Under the pieces are notes generated by a model. That model ran no database searches. It was given only the letters and a program-made list of their open reading frames with translations, and had not been told where the DNA came from. The position numbers were made by a program, and so were the translations under genes. Of a stretch of 64,000 nt of DNA, positions 58,521-64,000 are shown piece after piece (positions within the stretch are counted from its first letter, which is position 1; the number at the start of each line of letters is the position of its first letter). Source of the stretch: Topomyia yanbarensis (taxonomy: Eukaryota > Arthropoda > Insecta > Diptera > Culicidae); assembly GCF_030247195.1 (NCBI RefSeq), contig NC_080672.1, positions 158,107,167 through 158,171,166 of the forward strand, given 5' to 3'.

Positions 58521-59049
58521 CCAATAAAAAATAATTATGACCGAACGGTCATAAGTCCACTACGTCATTTGTTTATGTTTTCCGCTTCATATCCGTTTTT
58601 TTATCGGTTTTATCGATGAAAAATAACAACTGTTTTTATACAGAGAAAAATGTGGCACCCTGTACCGTCTTGCCCGAAAACGTTACCGCCATTGTCATCT
58701 TATGCAAACCACAATAAACAAATTGGTCCGGAAACGTGAAATGTATCCATGTGCACACTGGAAGAATTATTTTATTCTTCATTCAAATGTCGAGCACTGC
58801 AGCTGTCGAATTTTCGTACAAACGGTTGAGAATTATCAAAATCACAGAGCATTACAATTGACGTTTCTGGGGGGTAGAACTCAGCCAGGCATTTGCTGGG
58901 TGCTAACCTGGGAGTATCATAAACCTTTCAAAGTGAGCGACCAATCACAAAAGTGAAGTTACGTTAAATATAGAGGGCTAAGCTGAAGGATACAGAGGAG
59001 GAGTTTCACTGAAACTGAAAAAAAATACTTCTAACAATAGTTTTTGTAA
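58521..59049. other. Unassigned stretch
   Basis: Contains TATGACCG/CGGTCATA, a near-perfect 18-bp palindrome at about 58,537. An open frame of 84 codons at 58,702-58,956 has no recognised domain. Confidence 0.35.
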
Positions 59050-59331
59050 CTTCATTTCCTAAAATCTGTATACACGAAAAAATCTGTATGTCGGTACATG
59101 TACGGTTATGTGTATCATTAGGATTTGATGTAATCTGTTGATGCGAAAAGATGAGGAGGTTTTATGCCTATTCAAGAGAGAATTTGTTATGCTCTGCTTG
59201 AACGGGCTTTTCCCTGCTCCAAACAAACGAAAATAAACGAAATAAACGAAATAAATACAGATTCTTGGTCTGGAAATTGCTGAAAATCCTGTATAAATAC
59301 AGATTTTTCTGTATTTTTGGCAACCCTAGTG
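59050..59331 (-). mobile_element. hAT-like end with ATACAG words
   Basis: On the minus strand it starts TAGGGTTGCCAAAAATACAG at about 59,331, and ATACAGATTTT or its complement recurs near 59,310, 59,295, 59,255 and, more diverged, 59,067-59,090. TAGGGTTGCCA with iterated subterminal words fits hAT termini. The other end is not clear. Confidence 0.4.
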
Positions 59332-59515
59332 ATTAGTTTTTTTCATTTTCTCTTCATGAATAAATTAGATAATTTTCTGTTACATGTTTCTGTTTTCCTT
59401 TCCCGGTAGAACAACATTCGTTATTGACTGTTTTATGAAAATGCTGAGTCAATCACGATGTGCAACTACGGGAAGTCTACCTAAGCTAAGGAAAGCTAAG
59501 CTGCATTAAATCATT

Positions 59516-59565
59516 AAATCAACGTTTTATTTCTTATTGGATTAAACGTTTTATTTCTTATTGAA
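59516..59565. repeat. Tandem duplication of about 25 bp
   Basis: AACGTTTTATTTCTTATTG occurs twice, 25 bp apart. Confidence 0.8.
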
Positions 59566-59912
59566 TTTTTATACCACTAAAGTGTAGATCGAAAATTAAA
59601 TAGTGATAGGTCTGTAAGTTCCTAGCACTGATTCTGAAATTGTACTGTACACTTGGAAATTGGATGGTAAGTCTGTCGAAAGGGAGGTCAACCTTCGCAA
59701 CAAAATGTCATACCAAGGCTATGCTTTATTTACAGTCTCATACTGTATTCTGCCTAACAATCAATATTTTGTATTAAATTCCGCACAATAAAAAGAGCAT
59801 AATTACTAGATCTAAAAAAGCAAGCCCAGTTCTTCACATATCCTAATAAAATGATTAAGTCGACCGCTTTTTAGATTATAACCTACTTTTACATTCTAAT
59901 AGAATTACAGGG
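59566..59912. other. Unassigned stretch
   Basis: Nothing recognised. Confidence 0.3.
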
Positions 59913-60731
59913 CACAGTGGCGGGTCTTCGAACAAAAGTCGGACAAAACCAAAAATGTAGCCCAAAATCTGGCTAAAAATTACATGTTAAGGTAATTTTG
60001 TGGTGCTGAGCTCATTTTTATTGTTAAAGTTGTAATATATGAGATAAATTTTCTCATACAGTGTTTGCTAACCTTTCTAATTAGCATAATACCATTTTTA
60101 TGATATTTTTTTTACCAATAACATCATAATAATTGGATAAAAATTCTTATAATCTCTACAAACAGTGTTTGATTACGTTTTATTCAGCTGTAATTTTGCA
60201 CTAATCACCATGCTCCTCTATATCAGCAAACATTCAAAAATGTCGGGATTTAACCCCTCCGGACTAAAAGGGGCAAAACGAGATCTTGAAATTCGAAAAA
60301 TAGAGATGATTTCCCATAGAATGTATAATAAGTGACCGTTCCGAACTTTTGCACCCGATAGTACAGAATACATTTGTAAACTAAGAATTTCCTATCAGAC
60401 CACCTGAAATATATTTGCAAAAATAAATCATATTAAGATATATTTGTAATAATGAAACATAGTTACAATCAAATTTGACAAACATGATGAAATGATCAAC
60501 AAACTTCTTTAAATGCATTTTAAAATAAAACTAGTTGTGCTCAAATCGGTACAGAATTGAAAGAGCAACATATTTTTGAAGTGAAGATAGATACTGTGAT
60601 TTCGAAAATGAAATTCTCATTCGGTGGTCACAAAATTTAGAAAATTTGTCATTCAATGCATAAGAAACCTAGGAAAAATAAAAAATATCAATTTTTAAAA
60701 CATAGGTTTTGTCCGGCCTACGGCCACTCTG
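59913..60731. mobile_element. Candidate TIR element, about 820 bp
   Basis: Left CACAGTGGCGGGTC...AAGTCGGACAAAACC and right, read inward, CAGAGTGGCCGTAGGCCGGA followed by CAAAACC share ends with a length difference in the middle. The flanks do not show a TA or other clear duplication. Possibly Tc1/mariner-like; tentative. Confidence 0.35.
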
Positions 60732-62900
60732 CAGGGGTCTGTATTTCTAATATTTTGTAATCGGCGCAAAAATCAGAGTCTCCCATGCTTAGCTCATTTG
60801 CCACTTTAACTGTTGTTGAAGTGGAACCCTGCAATTACTCTTTATTGCATCTTGCAAAATAGTAAACATTATTTTTTCTCCAAATGGTTTCTGAGTTTAA
60901 ATTCCAATCCTCTTGAATAGCGAACATTGAAACAAAATGGCTACACATATTTCGCCACACTCATCTCTGTCGTATACAATAATTGACCCTTCCGGCGACG
61001 AACAACGTCCCATTCAATGGTCTTATTATGTGATGAAACGTGTTAATTTCGCTAATTAAACCTACTCTAATGAAACCACCGAAAATGCCTTCCAAGGTTC
61101 ACCGCAATAGTAAGTACAAAATTCCTTCCCATCCCGAGAATGGCTGGCAGTCATTTTCAACCGTTTTCACGATTCGAGCATTGTACGTACTGTTTCTTAC
61201 CCCTCTCACACTGTTTCCTGGGTATCGTAGCACAATTGTTAGCCGCACAAAGGCTCTCCAGTCCCTATTAGAGAGGGAAAATATTCTTTCGGTGGAACAA
61301 ACCAGAAACGACTATCGAACAGCGAAGCAACACACAACACTCCTCACAATTATTTATGCGCGGTAAATTTAATGATAATAGACACTTAAAAAGCATTCCT
61401 CAGGACATAATTTTAGCTTTTTCTCTCACTCACTGATTCTCACCCGGTCGCTCCAACGCCGTCATTGCTGCCGATTTCGCCGGTCGTCTTCATATTCGCG
61501 TGCTGACGGCGTTGGGTTGGCATTCGAATCGATGGAGCTCTTTTGGTGCATGAAATATGCTCGCTCCGATCATCTTCCCCGAAGGCTGGATGGCGTTGAT
61601 CATCTTCTTCGGTACTCCCACAGATGCGAGTGTATGTACAATCTACCTACCTTAGAAGGAGGGAAATTTTTTACTCTTTTTCTTCTCGTTGGACTTCTCG
61701 TCTTTCCTTATTTCGAGCGGCGAGAGACATGTTTCATAATTCCTTCCGAGTTTTCCTCTAGGGCTGATAATAACTAGTGATTGAGGTGCAGTCGGTTGGT
61801 CGCATCGGGAAGAAAGAAACGATGAGTGTCTGTGTGAAAATGGGTGGCTTTGAATTTGCAGCTAAAGGCCTCTTGATTGCAGATTTTTTTATTACGTAAT
61901 TGGCCGATGATAACTGACTGCGGTGGCTGAAGTATCTTGGATTCAATTGACCGGCTATCGGAATTCTCTGGAGGTGTTATAGCATATTGAAGCCTCAGGG
62001 TATAAACAAAATAGCTGCGGTTGCGGTGCGTTGCAACATCAAGCGCCTCCGTTACGGAAGCAACCATAGCGTTTGTCGTTTTGTCAATGGACAACCTGTC
62101 GAATCGCAATCTTCAAGGGTACATGCATGGAAAGGCATTAGTTCAAAATATTGAAAAGCCTTACCAGATCGCAACCACATCCATTGTGATCGAGTATCTG
62201 AGTAATAATGATTTTTGACGTTTACTCCACTTATTGTCATTCTTACATAAAAAATAAAATCAGTCGATATTTTCGGCAAATTCGTAAAACTTGCTTTTGC
62301 GAACAATTATTCTGAAGACACCACCATTTGAATCTGAACTACCAGATAATTTATAGCTGGTCTATGTACGTTCTGTAACACATATTCTTCAATATGTTCA
62401 ACTATCTTTATAACTATATAACATTTCGCTTGGATTGATTGATGGTCATAAAAGTCTCTGGCAACATTAGCAGCTTCCTACGGATTCGAGAACTTTTCTG
62501 TATATTCGAAAGCTTGGTTATAAAATATTTTGGTTTGGAGAATTGCATTTAGCCGTCTGCGAAAAGCTTTCCCAAGTTCATACTTGAACTGGATGGCAAA
62601 AGATGTGCATTATGATCAGAACACAATCAGAATGGAACAGTCTCTGTCTTCAAACAAGCACAGTATTCTAACATATTTAAATGTATACATACATTGAACT
62701 CAATGATCATCAGACGCTATGGTTGAATAGTATTTTGATTGTTTTCATGTGACTTTCAAATGGGTTACAATATCGCCTTGATGTCAAGAAGAAAGTTATA
62801 GGAAATTTTATGGACCTTTTGAACAATTTATTGTTGTTGATGGAGAAATGCGAATAACTTATGGAAAGGTCATAATAAAACAAAATAATTGTGTTGTTAA
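60732..62900. other. Unassigned; GC-richer unique-looking part at 61.0-62.2 kb
   Basis: About 61,000-62,200 is less AT-rich than its surroundings and shows no match to the repeats here. It has a perfect 12-bp stem (CCAACGCCGTCA at 61,453 with its complement at 61,504-61,515). A 108-codon frame (61,040-61,366) has no recognisable domain. It may be host single-copy DNA such as a promoter or leader exon. Confidence 0.35.
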
Positions 62901-63345
62901 AATAAAATTTAAAAAAATCTCGAGAAATACCACATTTCAAAAATTTTTGATTTGAGAATTTTGTTTTAAAAGGGCGTTTAGAATCATATTCAAAAATAAA
63001 ATTGTATTTTTGGCTACAAATAGTATGAATTATAAAAATATGTTAAAAGTTGTTGTTAGGAAAACTTTTTTATTGAAAGCTTCTCCATGATCCAAATACA
63101 CTGAAAAAGTTTCTTTTACGTATTTAAAACGATAAACACGAAGAACTTTTAAAAAGGGCATAATCACACGAATTTACTGTTTATGTTGGAACACAATTCC
63201 AAATGTCTCGAAAACTATCGCATTTTGGAAGATTTTTGTTAAATGCATTTTGGTTTAAAACGATACTTAGAATTACATTATGTAGCAAAAATACAGTTTT
63301 GTATGTCAATAAGAATGGAATTTAAAAACATGTAAAAATTTGCTA
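62900..63345. repeat. Diverged tandem repeat, period about 290 bp
   Basis: Blocks around 62,919-63,070 and 63,208-63,345 correspond (TCTCGA.AA, TT.CA.ATTTT, TTTTAAAA.GG..TTAGAAT, GTATGAATT/GAATGGAATTTAAAAA). The second unit is interrupted by the MITE at 63,346 and may continue after it. Confidence 0.45.
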
Positions 63346-63787
63346 CAGTTAAGACCCGTTTTTATCAGCCCCTTGGCGAATTTTAAGCTGATAAAACAGG
63401 GACATTGATAAAATCGGGACATATATTTTACTGTATTTTTAATAAAACGAAGCTCTTAAAATATTCTTCTTTGGTCCTTAGATATAGCTTCGTAACTTTT
63501 TCTGATTACTTACTTTAAGCTCCCCTTAAGGGGGTCTGACAGCGCAAAATTAAAAAAAATAATATTTTTATTTTTACATTTTTCGGATCTCTAAGATAAG
63601 AAATATATGCCCAAGACAGGATTTGCTTTATGAATTCAACTTGGTTCGTCTGCTAGAGCCCATCAAACTACCAACTATCACTTTTCATATGAAGCTGATA
63701 AAATTGGGTCAAAAAGCTGATAAAATCGGGGGTAGATAAAATCGGGGGCTGACAAAATAGGGTGCTGACGAAATCGGGTCTCCACTG
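63346..63787. mobile_element. Tc1/pogo-like MITE, about 440 bp
   Basis: The left end CAGTTAAGACCCGTTTTTAT and right end, read inward, CAGTGGAGACCCGATTTCGT are inverted termini of the CAGTGGAGACCCGATTTTATC type that I associate with Tc1/mariner-related elements. TA precedes the left end; the right border is less clear. GATAAAATCGGG or close variants recur about seven times near both ends. No transposase. Confidence 0.65.
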
Positions 63788-64000
63788 TGTTATAAAAACC
63801 TTTTTACCAATAAATTACCAAATTTACCAAAATTGGAAAAAAGGTTTTTTTGCAATTTAAATTTTTAACACAAATTTTTGTTTTTATGAAAAATGACGCA
63901 ACATTTTTTTCAGTGCATATTTTTTTCGTATAGAAATATTCATTCCCTGTCACTCGTTCTCAGAAAGTTTTGCTGTATAAAATACAGTAATCGAACAAAA
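63788..64000. other. AT-rich end of the window
   Basis: Probably the continuation of the 290-bp-period repeat; nothing else recognised. Confidence 0.3.

Noticed and set aside
62000..62035. GCGGTTGCGGTGCG as a further copy of the GCGGT-rich hAT-like block
   Set aside because: Only about 14 bp match and no iteration follows; probably chance.

Overview
The window looks like a stretch of mosquito nuclear DNA, most probably Aedes (Ae. aegypti or a close relative). It is AT-rich, carries no bacterial-type genes, and is packed with nested transposable elements. The assignment rests on a Feilai-type SINE (53.4-53.6 kb, plus a 3' fragment at 31.9 kb), an I-clade LINE of the MosquI type, RTE-clade LINE copies, and many short terminal-inverted-repeat (TIR) elements of kinds typical of Aedes. 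No complete host gene was recognised. One minus-strand segment at 14.73-14.88 kb looks like a terminal coding exon, so part of the window may be intronic or intergenic DNA of a host gene.

Layout. 0-1.2 kb: 3' end of an R1/LOA-type LINE. 1.55-3.29 kb: 5'-truncated RTE LINE with a stop codon and a 76-bp in-frame insert. 3.4-9.9 kb: hAT-like ends, a long imperfect hairpin (4.57-4.72 kb), a decayed coding relic of unknown origin (6.36-7.13 kb), a dispersed repeat with an AT-rich tail array (7.95-8.64 kb) and a tRNA-like sequence (9.2 kb). 10.7-22.6 kb: LINE scraps, dispersed repeats here called P and R, and several TIR elements, including one of 308 bp with a clean 8-bp target duplication.

22.9-30.4 kb: a TIR element (A) split by a full-length I-clade LINE (23,915-30,030) with a 14-bp target duplication, one frameshift in ORF1 and an uninterrupted ORF2 of endonuclease, reverse transcriptase and RNase H. 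30.5-36.5 kb: a nested stack. Repeat P is interrupted by a 4-bp-duplication MITE and by element D, which itself contains element C. A sister copy of the MITE (30.5 kb) and element B with perfect 26-bp TIRs lie just upstream.

38.3-44.6 kb: a near-identical inverted duplication with arms of about 2.25 and 2.47 kb, each arm containing a decayed piece of an I-clade LINE. (TA)n tracts plus an identical 30-bp segment occur at both edges of the left arm. 44.9-58.5 kb: more copies of repeats P, Q and R, foldback elements, a tRNA-derived SINE with a 24-bp target duplication, and relics of Jockey, I and RTE LINEs. There is also a large AT-rich array whose core is about 30 copies of a 9-bp unit. 58.5-64 kb: hAT-like and Tc1/pogo-like TIR sequences in mostly unexplained DNA.

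The elements do not form a pathway. What they record is an order of insertions, readable from target duplications and nesting. No CRISPR array, operon, rRNA or convincing functional tRNA was seen. The most interesting signals are structural: the inverted duplication, the nested stack, and a recurrent design in which unrelated-looking TIR elements each iterate their own private terminal motif internally.
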